Shown: piece by piece, positions 38,283 to 48,031 of the stretch
How positions within the stretch are numbered: the stretch's first letter is position 1
How the letters are laid out: each line of letters begins with the position of its first letter
DNA from: Rhodocyclaceae bacterium
GTDB taxonomy: Bacteria; Pseudomonadota; Gammaproteobacteria; Burkholderiales; Usitatibacteraceae
DNA: 64,000 nucleotides
Reading direction: 5' to 3'
NCBI GenBank assembly: GCA_020247395.1
Contig: JADCJC010000010.1
Coordinates: 1-64,000, forward strand
The notes under the pieces: model-generated
Seen by the model: the letters and a program-made list of their open reading frames with translations, nothing else
What the model was told of the DNA's origin: nothing
Database searches by the model: none
Made by a program: the position numbers and the translations under genes

Positions 38283-39425
38283 CTAACCTGCGAAAAAGTC
38301 CTTCACCCTATCCATAAACCCCTTGGCGCGCGGGTTGTGCTTGTCGCCGTCTTTTTTGTTGATCTCTTCCAATTCGCGCAGCAACTCTTTCTGGCGATCG
38401 GTGAGCCGCACTGGTGTTTCGATCACAACATGGCACATCAAGTCACCGTTGGATGTCTGGCGAATCGGCTTAATGCCCTTGCCGCGCAACCGGAATACCT
38501 GACCGGACTGCGTCTCCGCTGGAATTTTGATCTTCGCTTCGCCGTCAAGTGTCGGAATACTGATCTCACCGCCAAGTGCCGCGATGGTGAATGAAATTGG
38601 CATTTCGCAATGTAGATCCGCACCTTCGCGTTGAAACACACTGTGTGCCTTCAGTTGCACGACCACGTACAGGTCACCAGGAGGGCCACCGTTGACACCC
38701 GCCTCACCCTCGCCCGACAAGCGAATGCGATCTCCGTCATCGACACCAGCGGGAATTTTGACTGACAAGGTTTTGTGCTTCTTGACCCGCCCTGCGCCGT
38801 TACATGCCGCGCATGGCTCGGGGATGACTTTGCCGGTGCCATGACAAGTCGGACAGGTTTGTTGAATTGAGAAGAAGCCCTGCTGCATGCGTACCTGACC
38901 AGACCCTCCGCACGTGTGACAGGTTTTAGCCTTGGTGCCAGGTTTGGCACCCGAACCATCACAGACATCACACTCTTCCATGGCGGGAATGCGGATCTTG
39001 GTTTCTGTACCACGTGCAGCTTGCTCTAGCGTGATCTCCATGTTGTAACGCAGGTCAGAGCCACGATAGACCTGCTGGCCGCCGCCACTGCGGCCACCAC
39101 GACCACCGAAGATTTCGCCAAAGATATCGCCAAAGGCATCGGAGAATCCACCCATGCCTTCACCGCCATATCCGCCGGGACCGCCGCCCGCTTGAGGGCT
39201 CACGCCGACGTGGCCGTATGCATCATAGGCGCGACGTTTTTCCGCGTCAGATAGGATCTCATAGGCCTCCTTCGCCTCTTTGAATTTTTCTTCGGCGTCT
39301 TTGCTGTCAGGGTTGCGATCTGGATGGAGCTTCATCGCGAGTTTGCGATAGGACTTCTTGATGTCATCGTCTGACGCGTCGCGATTGACCCCAAGGATTT
39401 CGTAAAAGTCGCGTTTTTTTGCCAT
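38283..39425 (-). CDS. dnaJ: Chaperone DnaJ
   Basis: Hsp40 co-chaperone that stimulates DnaK ATPase and delivers substrates, 380 aa. The J-domain at residues 5-70 has the HPD motif (KLHPDRNPD). A Gly-rich linker ([17 protein letters not shown]) follows. Four zinc-finger repeats are present: [24 protein letters not shown] and CAACNGAG. Then come the client-binding domains. It is downstream of dnaK, 116 bp away, with a hairpin in the gap, and is the last gene of the grpE-dnaK-dnaJ group. Confidence 0.97.
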   Translation of the reverse strand: MAKKRDFYEILGVNRDASDDDIKKSYRKLAMKLHPDRNPDSKDAEEKFKEAKEAYEILSDAEKRRAYDAYGHVGVSPQAGGGPGGYGGEGMGGFSDAFGDIFGEIFGGRGGRSGGGQQVYRGSDLRYNMEITLEQAARGTETKIRIPAMEECDVCDGSGAKPGTKAKTCHTCGGSGQVRMQQGFFSIQQTCPTCHGTGKVIPEPCAACNGAGRVKKHKTLSVKIPAGVDDGDRIRLSGEGEAGVNGGPPGDLYVVVQLKAHSVFQREGADLHCEMPISFTIAALGGEISIPTLDGEAKIKIPAETQSGQVFRLRGKGIKPIRQTSNGDLMCHVVIETPVRLTDRQKELLRELEEINKKDGDKHNPRAKGFMDRVKDFFAG

Positions 39426-39491
39426 GGTGTTTATAGGTTTACGGTTAGCGCAGTGGCAGCTAGTGAAGTTGAGGCGGTGTCAATCATGACA

Positions 39492-39521
39492 AAGGGGGCG
39501 AGGACTCCTCCTCACCCCCTT
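39492..39521 (-). promoter_or_regulatory. Hairpin between dnaK and dnaJ
   Basis: AAGGGGG-c-GAGGA-ctcc-TCCTC-a-CCCCCTT: a 12-bp stem with one mismatch, 20 bp after the dnaK stop. No T-run follows on the minus strand. It is a candidate for partial termination or mRNA stabilisation, giving more DnaK than DnaJ. Confidence 0.55.
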
Positions 39522-39541
39522 CAATCGAGTACTACGTTTGG

Positions 39542-41515
39542 CTACTTCTTGTCCTTGACCTCGGTAAATTCAGCATCAACGACATTACCCATGTCTTTCT
39601 CTTTGGCGGGCGCTTCGTGCGCGCCTCCTGCTGAACCACCGGCACCGGGCGCACCTTGTCCAGTGTTGGCAGCGGCTTCAGCTTGTGCCTTGGCCTGCAT
39701 GTCGGCGTACATTTTTTCCCCGAGTTTCTGCGCCGCTTTTGTCAGCGTCTCAGTTCTTGCCACGATGGCGTCTTTGTCATTTCCCTTCAACGCCTCTTCG
39801 AGGTCCTTACTTGCCGCCTCGATTGCAGACTTCTCACCTGCGTCGAGCTTGTCGCCGTACTCTTCCAGCGACTTCTTCGTCTCGTGAACCAATGCATCCC
39901 CCTGATTGCGGGCCGACACTAGCTCTAAGGCTTTTTTGTCCTCGTCCGCATTCGCTTCCGCATCCTTTACCATGCGCTGGATTTCCTCTTCGGTCAATCC
40001 AGAGTTGGCCTTGATGGTGATCTTGTTTTCTTTGCCGGTCGCCTTGTCTTTGGCAGATACGTGCATGATGCCGTTCGCGTCGATGTCGAAGGTCACTTCG
40101 ATCTGCGGCTGACCACGGCGTGATGGTGGAATGCCTTCGAGGTTGAACTGACCCAGCGACTTGTTGCCTGCAGCCATCTCGCGCTCACCTTGCAGGACAT
40201 GAATTGTCACGGCCGATTGGTTGTCGTCGGCCGTCGAGAAGATTTGTGATGCTTTGGTCGGAACGGTGGTGTTTTTCTTGATCAGTTTGGTCGAGACGCC
40301 GCCGAGTGTTTCGATGCCCAGGGATAGTGGCGTTACGTCAAGCAGCAACACATCTTTTACGTCGCCCTTTAAAACGCCGCCTTGAATCGCTGCACCAACA
40401 GCGACCGCCTCGTCCGGGTTGACGTCCTTACGCGGTTCTTTGCCAAAAATCTCTTTAACCTTTTCTTGCACCTTTGGCATACGAGTCTGGCCGCCGACCA
40501 AGATGACATCAGAGATATCACTGATCTTCACACCCGCGTCCTTGATGGCGATGCGGCATGGCTCAATGGTGCGCTCGATGAGTTCATCGACCAGCGATTC
40601 AAACTTGGCTCGGGTGATCTTGACCAACAAGTGCTTCGGACCGGTCGCATCAGCGGTGACATATGGCAGGTTAACCTCGGTTTGCTGCGACGACGACAAC
40701 TCGATCTTCGCTTTTTCAGCGGCTTCTTTCAGGCGCTGCAAGGCGAGTACGTCCTTCTTTAGATCAATGCCTTGTTCTTTCTTGAATTCGTCGCAGAGGT
40801 AGTCCATCAGGCGTTGGTCGAAATCTTCACCGCCCAAGAAAGTGTCGCCATTGGTAGACAGCACTTCAAACTGATGTTCGCCGTCGACAGATGCGATTTC
40901 GATAATTGAGACGTCGAACGTGCCGCCGCCTAAGTCATACACCGCGATCTTGCGATCGCCTTCCTTTTTGTCCATGCCAAACGCGAGTGCGGCAGCAGTC
41001 GGTTCGTTGATAATGCGTTTGACTTCCAAGCCAGCGATGCGACCCGCATCCTTGGTGGCCTGACGTTGCGCATCGTTGAAGTAAGCCGGAACCGTGATGA
41101 CGGCCTCGGTGACGTCTTCACCGAGATAATCCTCAGCGGTCTTTTTCATTTTGCGCAACACTTCTGAGGACACCTGCGGTGGCGCGATGCGTTTGCCACG
41201 TACTTCTACCCATGCGTCACCGTTGTCGTTCTTGACAATAGCGTAAGGCATGAGATTGATGTCTTTCTGGACTTCTTTTTCTTCAAAACGGCGGCCGATC
41301 AGTCGTTTGACCGCGAATAGCGTGTTCTTCGGGTTCGTTACGGCCTGACGCTTTGCCGATGCGCCAACCAGTATTTCGCCGTCTTCTTGGTAGGCAACGA
41401 TGGACGGTGTGGTGCGGGCGCCTTCGGCGTTCTCAATTACCTTGGGTTGGCCAGCTTCCATGATGGAAACACAGCTGTTGGTCGTCCCTAAGTCAATTCC
41501 AATAATCTTTCCCAT
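39542..41515 (-). CDS. dnaK: Chaperone DnaK (Hsp70)
   Basis: ATP-dependent Hsp70 chaperone, 657 aa. The ATPase domain begins [19 protein letters not shown] and contains [15 protein letters not shown] and [12 protein letters not shown]. The linker [20 protein letters not shown] leads to the substrate-binding domain and a helical lid, with an Ala/Gly-rich C-terminus. The gene is preceded by its own sigma-32 promoter, and GGGA precedes the ATG. Confidence 0.98.
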   Translation of the reverse strand: MGKIIGIDLGTTNSCVSIMEAGQPKVIENAEGARTTPSIVAYQEDGEILVGASAKRQAVTNPKNTLFAVKRLIGRRFEEKEVQKDINLMPYAIVKNDNGDAWVEVRGKRIAPPQVSSEVLRKMKKTAEDYLGEDVTEAVITVPAYFNDAQRQATKDAGRIAGLEVKRIINEPTAAALAFGMDKKEGDRKIAVYDLGGGTFDVSIIEIASVDGEHQFEVLSTNGDTFLGGEDFDQRLMDYLCDEFKKEQGIDLKKDVLALQRLKEAAEKAKIELSSSQQTEVNLPYVTADATGPKHLLVKITRAKFESLVDELIERTIEPCRIAIKDAGVKISDISDVILVGGQTRMPKVQEKVKEIFGKEPRKDVNPDEAVAVGAAIQGGVLKGDVKDVLLLDVTPLSLGIETLGGVSTKLIKKNTTVPTKASQIFSTADDNQSAVTIHVLQGEREMAAGNKSLGQFNLEGIPPSRRGQPQIEVTFDIDANGIMHVSAKDKATGKENKITIKANSGLTEEEIQRMVKDAEANADEDKKALELVSARNQGDALVHETKKSLEEYGDKLDAGEKSAIEAASKDLEEALKGNDKDAIVARTETLTKAAQKLGEKMYADMQAKAQAEAAANTGQGAPGAGGSAGGAHEAPAKEKDMGNVVDAEFTEVKDKK

Positions 41516-41554
41516 GATGTTTTCCCTTTTGGTGCGAGTTTTCTAATGATTTGC

Positions 41555-41582
41555 AAATGGGGTCGTTACCCGATGCTTCAAG
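41555..41582 (-). promoter_or_regulatory. Sigma-32 heat-shock promoter of dnaK
   Basis: On the minus strand CTTGAAG, 13 bp, then CCCCATTT: a near-perfect match to the sigma-32 consensus CTTGAAA-N13-CCCCATNT. It lies 40 bp before the dnaK start and partly over the end of the grpE-dnaK spacer. Confidence 0.82.
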
Positions 41583-41610
41583 CCTTGCCCCTCGACATCA
41601 GCGCCCCTCG

Positions 41611-42159
41611 TCAGGCCTTGGCTTTGGATACGGCGACTAATGCCGGGCGCAGTACACGCTCGTGGAGTGTGTACCCTTTTTGCATGACTGATACCACCGT
41701 ATTCGGCTCTTGTTCGGATTCAACAGCCGCGATGGACTGGTGCCGGGACGGATCGAACTTCTGGCCGAGCGGGTCGACTTCTTGAATCGAGAATTTTTCA
41801 AATACTGACGACAGTTGACGAGCGGTGAGTTCCACACCTTGTTTATAGGCGTCAACAGACGGCGCGTCTACTTTCAATGCGGCGTCTAGGCTATCCTTCA
41901 CGGCCAACAGGGCGTCAGCGATACGTTCGACCCCGTATTTTTGCGCCTTGAGTACGTCTTCGGCCGAACGTCGGCGGATGTTGTCCGTCTCTGCCTTTGC
42001 CCGCAACCACTCGTCTTTGGCATTGGCTAGCGCGGCTTCGGCAGTCGCCAGTCGCGCAGCAAGGTCTTCGTTCAGTTCGTTAGCTCCAGCAACGGTTTCG
42101 CTGTGCTTGCTTTGCCCTTGTGAGGAGTTGTCAGGCGCATTTTCTGGTGTTTGTGTCAT
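41611..42159 (-). CDS. grpE: Nucleotide exchange factor GrpE
   Basis: Promotes ADP release from DnaK, 182 aa. It has a polar, unstructured N-terminus, then a long coiled-coil helix (about residues 30-90, rich in Ala, Glu and Lys, containing [16 protein letters not shown]), then the beta-domain [41 protein letters not shown], diagnostic of GrpE. ATG 42159 is preferred over TTG 42165 because AGGGA is then correctly spaced. It is upstream of dnaK and has a sigma-32 promoter. Confidence 0.96.
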   Translation of the reverse strand: MTQTPENAPDNSSQGQSKHSETVAGANELNEDLAARLATAEAALANAKDEWLRAKAETDNIRRRSAEDVLKAQKYGVERIADALLAVKDSLDAALKVDAPSVDAYKQGVELTARQLSSVFEKFSIQEVDPLGQKFDPSRHQSIAAVESEQEPNTVVSVMQKGYTLHERVLRPALVAVSKAKA

Positions 42160-42193
42160 CCCCAATTTCCCTAGAAAATCAATTTCATGGGCG

Positions 42194-42221
42194 ATATTGG
42201 GGTAATCAAGTTGTTTTCAAG
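42194..42221 (-). promoter_or_regulatory. Sigma-32 heat-shock promoter of grpE
   Basis: On the minus strand CTTGAAA, 12 bp, then CCCCAATAT. The -35 lies in one arm of a short hairpin (TTTTCAAGC...GCTTGAAAA), whose other arm gives a CTTGAAA on the opposite strand without a matching -10. Confidence 0.75.
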
Positions 42222-42273
42222 CGGGCCAGCTTGAAAAACCGCAATTAATTTGGGGTTAAAGTGAGCTCTGTGA

Positions 42274-42633
42274 TTATGCTGCGGGTCGTTTCGGGTTGTC
42301 GCTAATTAGCCAGTTCACCAACAGGGTGATGACGGAATACATTAATGACCCAACCAATGCCGCCGTGAAACCCGACACTGTAAAACCCTTGACGACCTCA
42401 GCGACCAGCCAAAACAGGAGGGCGTTGATGACAAAGATAAAAAGTCCCATGGTCAGCAGGGTCACAGGAAGGGTCAGAAGGATAAGGATCGGGCGGATGA
42501 TGGCGTTGACCAGGCCAAGAACCAGGGCGGCGGCGAGCGCGGCAAAGATGCCATCGACGTTCACCCCTGAATAGAGGAAGGCCACGGCGAGCAGGGCAAG
42601 GGCGTTTACGCACCAGCGAACAAGGATTTTCAT
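42274..42633 (-). CDS. Phage holin family 4 / YvlD-like membrane protein
   Basis: Small integral membrane protein, 119 aa, with four hydrophobic segments separated by short loops. The second segment contains ALVLGLVNAIIRPILILLTLPVTLLTMGLF, the signature of the Phage_holin_4_2 (PF04020) family. Despite the name, these are mostly chromosomal proteins of unknown role, and nothing here suggests a phage. It lies alone downstream of DNA shared with grpE and upstream of the DUF1631 gene, which is divergent. Confidence 0.8.
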   Translation of the reverse strand: MKILVRWCVNALALLAVAFLYSGVNVDGIFAALAAALVLGLVNAIIRPILILLTLPVTLLTMGLFIFVINALLFWLVAEVVKGFTVSGFTAALVGSLMYSVITLLVNWLISDNPKRPAA

Positions 42634-42972
42634 GAACTTAGCCTGTAAGGTTGGCTGAGAGGGCGGGACATATACGTTATGATACCGCGCGTTACTATTG
42701 TTCCTGATTAGGTCTTGCGCCGCCGGTTGCTCGGCGAAATCACAATAATTGGCGAGCCTGAATCCACCGAGCGCGCAAAGTAGGAAGCCCCTTATTGGCG
42801 GGCATTTTCAGAGTATATTTATCGCCAATAAACGACCTGATGATTGGTGATTGTTGTGTTGGTCGCCTAATGCCATCAGCCTCATTACAATGGCAACAAG
42901 GTTAGCTGTATGAGCGCATGGCCTTCCGTTAATCCTCGTCCCTTGTGAATTTGGGCGATACACCTCTAGCAC
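42634..42972. other. Divergent intergenic region with repeat copy c
   Basis: 339 bp between the YvlD-like gene and the DUF1631 gene. It contains a palindromic repeat copy at about 42783-42832 (CTTATTGGCGGGCATTTTCA...ATCGCCAATAA). No other gene or clear promoter was found. Confidence 0.5.
42783..42832. repeat. Palindromic intergenic repeat, copy c
   Basis: Outer arms ATTGGCG and CGCCAAT enclose GGCATTTTCAGAGTATATTTAT. It is related to copies a, b and d in the outer arms and in the AAGCCCCTTATTGG flank, but the inner arms have decayed. Confidence 0.55.
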
Positions 42973-45570
42973 ATGTCAAAGAATAGGAAGCTCCTTAACG
43001 AGCTTAGAGAGAGTCTGGCGAAGGATTTTGCCAAGCGCTTGGTTGAGGCCGTCCCATTGGTCTCGTCTGCACTGGTTGAGATCGCAAATCAGACCGATGA
43101 TGCCGACATGAAGCGCGCCATCTTCGGTGCGCGTGATGCTTGGGAATTGCGGTCCCTCAATTGGGAGGCTGCGGTGCGGGCGGATTACATCAAATGCTTC
43201 GACGAAAAAATATCGGGCGAATACGAAAAGCTGTCGAAGACCACCAAGTTTTCAATCGAATCTTTGAAATTGGTTGAACACGAAGAAATGCGCGAGGAAA
43301 TTTCTCTTGGCAATGTTTCGATTCGTCTGAAGGAAGAGTGCGACTACGAACTCTTCGCCCTGACCAAACGCATCGAAGGACTGCTTGATGTTGCCGACCT
43401 GAAAGAAGCACGCAACCCAGTGTTACCGCGGGTGTTCTGTCGTTCATTGTTGGCCGGACTGGCGGCTGCAGAGATCAACATTGCGCAGCGTTGCGAGATT
43501 TTGCTGGCGGGAACAGCGGTGCTTGGTGAGTTGCTCAACGAAACGCTTAAAGAAGCTAACGAAGTCTTGGTCAGCCACGGCTTTATGATTGAAATTCCTG
43601 TTGCCTACGGTAAACCGATCAATAGATCCGTTTCGCGTACACCGTTGACGCTGGCTACCGGATCATGGCTATCCCCTGGGGGCAGCGGTGGCGGCGGCAA
43701 TGCTATAAACGCGCAAATGCAGGCCAGCCTGCCCGACCTGTTTGCGCGCTTGCTGGCCAGACTGCCGGCCTTAGATGGAGGGCCGTCCGGTCCCGGTGGT
43801 AGCAGTGGCGGCGCGAACTCCATCGGCGGCGCAGCGCGGCCAGAGACCCCAGCGATGGGGTCCGGCGGCGGGCAAGTCAGTGGGCCATCACCCGACCAGC
43901 TGCTCGCCCGTATGTTGGCAAATGCGCCGACGGCGGCAGGTCCGGCCTTAGCCGCTGGAGTCGCCGTGTCTGGTGGCGCTGCGCCAGCGGGGGCGGGTGT
44001 GGCGGCCGGTGCGGCTGCGCCTTTAGGCGGCGGGCAGATTACACTTGACCCAAAGTTGATTGAGGCGCTGGAACGTTTTGCGGCCAGCACCACTGCCGCT
44101 GCCGCACCCACTCCGGCTGCGGCGACAGCAGTGGCCCGTGTGCCTCCGGCTCCGGACCCGAGCGTTGATGCCGCTGCGACAGCCACACGGCCAATCGTAC
44201 AAACGCAACCCCCCTCGACGGCGGAAGGCAGCCTTGAGGCGGGAGTTACACCAGCAGTCGGCGCGGAACAAACTGCGCCGCTTCCGGCAGTAAGACGTGG
44301 CCCGCCGAACCCAAAGTATGCGCCAACGGAAAAGCTCGTTGCTGTGGCTGCGGCACCTAGCCCCGCACTGACGAATCTGGTGCGACAGGCGGCGCCGATA
44401 CTTGCACCGACGATGCAACCTGTGCAGACCGTGATTACGGACGTGGTCGCAGGTTTGTTCGATCGTATCTTTTCCGCGCCGGACGTTCCCGAACAAATCA
44501 AGGCATTAATCGGCAAATTGCAGCTACAGATCTTGAAAGCTTCCATGCAAGATCCGCAAATCTTGACCAACGCCGAGCATCCTCTACGACGTTTTGTAGA
44601 TGAGCTCGCCGACATTGGTATGAAGCGTCCGCAGTCACTTTCGCCGGGTGACCCGTTCTATGAGCGCATCGCGACCATCGTCGATAACCTTCATCAGAAT
44701 TTTGAAGTTGACTCTAAAGCCATTGAGCGTGCGAATCACCAATTGTCTTCGTTCATTCAGGCTGAAGAGGCAAGTGGGCAGGGCGTCATCTTCGACTCTG
44801 TTGTTGAAGTACAGCAGCAGGAAGAAGTCGAGATGGGCGATTCGATGGCTACCTTTGAGGTTGACAGGCGCTTTGCTGGCAAGATGTTCTTGCGGACGAT
44901 CAAGGAATTCGTGCGCGTTCATTGGCAAGCAGTGCTGGCCAAGGACTATCTGGTTGATGGCGAAGACGGCGAGCAGTGGAAGGCTGATCTTGCTACACTC
45001 GACGAACTTCTCTGGAGCGTTAGTCCGAAAGAGGTCGCCAAGGATCGCGCGAAGTTTCTTAAGGTGCTGCCCACCTTGCTCAGCAGGGTAAATGCAGGGC
45101 TTGATCGTATCGGGCTGTCGATGGAAGCGCGTGCGCCTTACTTTCAGGTGATGGAAGCGGCACACACTTCGTTGCTGCGCAAGGCAAAAGACGGTGCTGG
45201 CCAGCTTTCAAATGACGTTGAACATCAACCACTTCCACTGGCAGATGACCCGCGCAAGAAACTACGCAAACGCACCACGACTATTGCGCGGGGGCAGTGG
45301 ATCGCGATGACGGAAGAAAGCGGTGCCGTTCGCCGCTGTCGGCTATCGTGGGTCAGTCCGCTGAAAGAAACCTTCGTATTGAAGAACTACGACACCAAAG
45401 AAGCAATCACGTTGACGGCCGAGGAATTCCACCTCTTGGAGTCGCAGGGGCGCATCAAGCTCATTGAAGAGAATTCAATCACCGAGCGTAGTATTCACGG
45501 TGCCATTGTTGGCATGCTTGATACGCTAGGCACCTCCCCCAGACCAGGCGACGCGTCGGCAGAAAGTTAG
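42973..45570 (+). CDS. DUF1631 family protein
   Basis: Cytoplasmic protein of unknown function, 865 aa. The N-terminal region (about 1-215) and C-terminal region (about 480-780) carry DUF1631 features, for example FEVDRRFAGKMFLRTIKEFVRVHW. Between them lies a low-complexity stretch of about 250 residues, first rich in Gly and Ser, then Ala, Pro and Thr. The last 100 residues (RGQWIAMTEESGAVRRCRLSWVSPLKETFVL) resemble a PilZ-like beta domain found at the end of these proteins; the cyclic-di-GMP motif is not clear. No operon partner is evident. Some databases call homologues thymidine phosphorylase, which has no support here. Confidence 0.8.
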   Translation: MSKNRKLLNELRESLAKDFAKRLVEAVPLVSSALVEIANQTDDADMKRAIFGARDAWELRSLNWEAAVRADYIKCFDEKISGEYEKLSKTTKFSIESLKLVEHEEMREEISLGNVSIRLKEECDYELFALTKRIEGLLDVADLKEARNPVLPRVFCRSLLAGLAAAEINIAQRCEILLAGTAVLGELLNETLKEANEVLVSHGFMIEIPVAYGKPINRSVSRTPLTLATGSWLSPGGSGGGGNAINAQMQASLPDLFARLLARLPALDGGPSGPGGSSGGANSIGGAARPETPAMGSGGGQVSGPSPDQLLARMLANAPTAAGPALAAGVAVSGGAAPAGAGVAAGAAAPLGGGQITLDPKLIEALERFAASTTAAAAPTPAAATAVARVPPAPDPSVDAAATATRPIVQTQPPSTAEGSLEAGVTPAVGAEQTAPLPAVRRGPPNPKYAPTEKLVAVAAAPSPALTNLVRQAAPILAPTMQPVQTVITDVVAGLFDRIFSAPDVPEQIKALIGKLQLQILKASMQDPQILTNAEHPLRRFVDELADIGMKRPQSLSPGDPFYERIATIVDNLHQNFEVDSKAIERANHQLSSFIQAEEASGQGVIFDSVVEVQQQEEVEMGDSMATFEVDRRFAGKMFLRTIKEFVRVHWQAVLAKDYLVDGEDGEQWKADLATLDELLWSVSPKEVAKDRAKFLKVLPTLLSRVNAGLDRIGLSMEARAPYFQVMEAAHTSLLRKAKDGAGQLSNDVEHQPLPLADDPRKKLRKRTTTIARGQWIAMTEESGAVRRCRLSWVSPLKETFVLKNYDTKEAITLTAEEFHLLESQGRIKLIEENSITERSIHGAIVGMLDTLGTSPRPGDASAES

Positions 45571-45597
45571 GCACCCTCGGTTTAGCCTGCGCGGGGG

Positions 45598-46713
45598 TTA
45601 CATAGGTGCGCCGAGTTTACGAGCGCTCTCTGCCGATCGCGCGTTTTCAGCGACGGCAAGGTCGAACCGCCAGTCGGCACCGACCCATCCGGTGAGATTG
45701 TCCATCGCAATACGCGCGAGGGCGGAGACGTAGGGTTGAGTGTCATTTGCAACCGGAAAATAGTTGAATTCTTTACCGCCTGCGTGAAGGAATGTGTCGC
45801 GTCCTTCGTCGGCGATCTCCTCCAACGTTTCCAGGCAGTCTGCGGCAAAGCCGGGGCAGATGACGTCAATGCGCCGTGTTCCAGCTGCACCGAGTGTCTC
45901 AAGAGTTTTGTCGGTGTAAGGTTGTAACCATTCCGCCTTGCCGAATCGCGACTGAAACGTCACGACATAATCATCTGGTTGCAGGCCAAGACGTTCAGCA
46001 ATCAGGCGGGCAGTCTTGTGGCATTGGCAATGGTACGGATCACCGCGGTCAAGATGAAACTTTGGCACGCCGTGAAAGGTCATCAGCAACTTGTCGGTTA
46101 TGAAATCTGGGTACCCTATCTGCTGCCAATGTGCGGCTAGGTTTTTCGCCATCGCATCGATGTAGGCGGGATGATCGTGAAAATTGCGCACGAAACGGAC
46201 GCCTGGAATGTTGCGCCATTTGGTCAATACACGAGCGAGTTGATCAAACGTAGAGCCAGTTGTGCTGGCAGCGTACTGCGGGTAGAGCGGCAGCACCAAA
46301 ACGTTGTTGCACTGCTGGCGCTTGAGTTCGGCAAGCTGGGACGCCATGGACGGATTGCCGTACCGCATCGCCGGCAGCACCACGAGGGGGGATGGAATGA
46401 GACTCGCCAGCTCTTCACCCACAAGCCTCGCCTGCCGTTCGGTGTACACCCGCAGAGGCGAGCCTTCAGCCATCCAGATGCTGGAGTACTTTGCGGCAGT
46501 CTTTTTCGGGCGGACGTTCAGAATAATGATGTTGAGAATGAACCACCAAATCACGCGTGGAATCTCGACGATTCGGGTGTCGGATAGGAACTCCTTTAAG
46601 TAGCGCCGAACGGCGACCGGTGTGGCGGCGTCGGGTGTTCCCAGATTGACCAGCAGAACGCCGGTCTTGGATTGGCTGCCGTGCGTATAGTTTGGTTCGG
46701 TTGAAAAGGACAT
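45598..46713 (-). CDS. hemH: Ferrochelatase
   Basis: Inserts ferrous iron into protoporphyrin IX, the last step of haem synthesis; 371 aa, membrane-associated or soluble. Family segments are GVLLVNLGTPDAATPVAVRRYLKEFLSD, VLPLYPQYAASTTGS, and the active-site region LMTFHGVPKFHLDRGDPYHCQC with the metal-binding His. A later conserved part is VTFQSRFGKAEWLQPYT, then PGFAADCLETLEEI. It converges with the DUF1631 gene (27-bp gap) and follows hrcA on the same strand. Confidence 0.96.
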   Translation of the reverse strand: MSFSTEPNYTHGSQSKTGVLLVNLGTPDAATPVAVRRYLKEFLSDTRIVEIPRVIWWFILNIIILNVRPKKTAAKYSSIWMAEGSPLRVYTERQARLVGEELASLIPSPLVVLPAMRYGNPSMASQLAELKRQQCNNVLVLPLYPQYAASTTGSTFDQLARVLTKWRNIPGVRFVRNFHDHPAYIDAMAKNLAAHWQQIGYPDFITDKLLMTFHGVPKFHLDRGDPYHCQCHKTARLIAERLGLQPDDYVVTFQSRFGKAEWLQPYTDKTLETLGAAGTRRIDVICPGFAADCLETLEEIADEGRDTFLHAGGKEFNYFPVANDTQPYVSALARIAMDNLTGWVGADWRFDLAVAENARSAESARKLGAPM

Positions 46714-46845
46714 GTTCGCTTTGCGCCTTCTACGGCCGGCCGACGGGCGTACGCATTTGATGAAATATTGCGACTTAAGCTGGATGTGTCAGGACGGTGC
46801 TTTTGGGAAACTGCGCGCATCGGCAGCTCGAGGCGACACGCATGA

Positions 46846-47859
46846 CTAGTGCTGGCTTAAGGCGCTCGACAAAAGTTTGGAGGTTACGTCAACAATCGGG
46901 ATGACACGTTCATAGGCCATTCTGGTCGGTCCGATCACGCCGACCGTGCCAACAATCTGGCCGTCAACTTCGTAGGGGGCCGAGACCAGCGAAAACTCGT
47001 CTAGCGGCATGGTCTCTGACTCCCCGCCAATAAATATTTTGACGCCATCGGCGCGTTGGGACGCGTCGAGCAACTCGAACAGTTGGGATTTTGCCTCGAA
47101 CAGGTCAAACAACTTCTTCAGGCTCGACATGCTCGATGAAATGTCGTTGACATCGAGCAGTTTGCGTTCCCCTGAAACGATGACACCGCTTGATTCAGAG
47201 CCGTTGCTGCGTGCTTCAACTACCGCAGCCATCAACGTGGAAATATCGCGGTGTAATTGTGAAAGCTCGTGCTGAACACGGCTCTGTAGTTGGTCGAACT
47301 CGACGCCCGCATAATGCGAGTTGATGTAGTTCGCAGCCTCCACCAGTTGTGCCGGGGAAATTGGCTTCTCAGTGATGACAATACGATTTTGCACGTCTCC
47401 ATCGGTCGCGACGATGATGAGTAGCACCCGCCTTTCGGATAACGGCATGAATTCGACATGTTTCAGGCCCACTCCCTTTCGGCGCGGTGTCATCACGATG
47501 CCCGCGAAGTGGGTGAGCTCGGACAACATTTGTGAGGCCGCCGCCACGACTTGGCGCGGGTCGTTTGGTCGTATCTGATCGCGCAAAGTCTGATGTTCAA
47601 CCAGTTCTAGCGGTTGGATGGTCAACAGGGTATCTACAAAAAAACGGTAGCCTTTCGGCGTCGGCACACGACCGGCTGAGGTATGCGGGCTGGCGATGTA
47701 GCCCATTTCTTCTAAGTCTGCCATGACATTGCGAATCGAGGCGGCCGACAGTTCCAGCCCCGAGAACTTGGACAGTGTGCGTGAGCCGATTGGCTGGCCG
47801 TCGGCGATGTAACGCTCGACGAGAAACTTCAGTAGGGTTTGCGCACGTTCATTAATCAT
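46846..47859 (-). CDS. hrcA: Heat-inducible transcription repressor HrcA
   Basis: Repressor that binds CIRCE elements, usually before groESL, 337 aa from ATG 47859 (MINERAQTLLKFLVERYIADG). The ORF track extends to 47943, but that extension is not family-like. A winged-helix N-terminus (LELSAASIRNVMADLEEMGYIASPHTSAGRVPTPKGYR) is followed by a GAF-like dimer domain ending IGPTRMAYERVIPIVDVTSKLLS. No CIRCE inverted repeat was found near the genes in this window, whose heat-shock promoters are of the sigma-32 type. Confidence 0.95.
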   Translation of the reverse strand: MINERAQTLLKFLVERYIADGQPIGSRTLSKFSGLELSAASIRNVMADLEEMGYIASPHTSAGRVPTPKGYRFFVDTLLTIQPLELVEHQTLRDQIRPNDPRQVVAAASQMLSELTHFAGIVMTPRRKGVGLKHVEFMPLSERRVLLIIVATDGDVQNRIVITEKPISPAQLVEAANYINSHYAGVEFDQLQSRVQHELSQLHRDISTLMAAVVEARSNGSESSGVIVSGERKLLDVNDISSSMSSLKKLFDLFEAKSQLFELLDASQRADGVKIFIGGESETMPLDEFSLVSAPYEVDGQIVGTVGVIGPTRMAYERVIPIVDVTSKLLSSALSQH

Positions 47860-48031
47860 GCAGTGATTGTAAGAAAAAATCGCCTGCGGCGGGAAAAAAT
47901 CACATTCTTGACCCTCGATGCTGCGAGGCTCCGCTGAAGACATGGGCGGAGATGGGGGCGAGCGCGGGTAATTTTGGAAAACAATGGCCCAAGTTGAAAA
48001 CCACGGCGAGTCGGTATGATTTAATCAGCCT

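Noticed and set aside
42274-42633. Phage-holin annotation as a sign of prophage
   Set aside because: No other phage gene nearby; the family is widespread as chromosomal membrane proteins.
43605-44615. 336-aa minus-strand ORF inside the DUF1631 gene
   Set aside because: It is the complement of the low-complexity Gly/Ala/Pro region and has no domain or start signal.
47860-48031. Search for a CIRCE element between hrcA and nadK
   Set aside because: No TTAGCACTC-N9-GAGTGCTAA-like inverted repeat is present.
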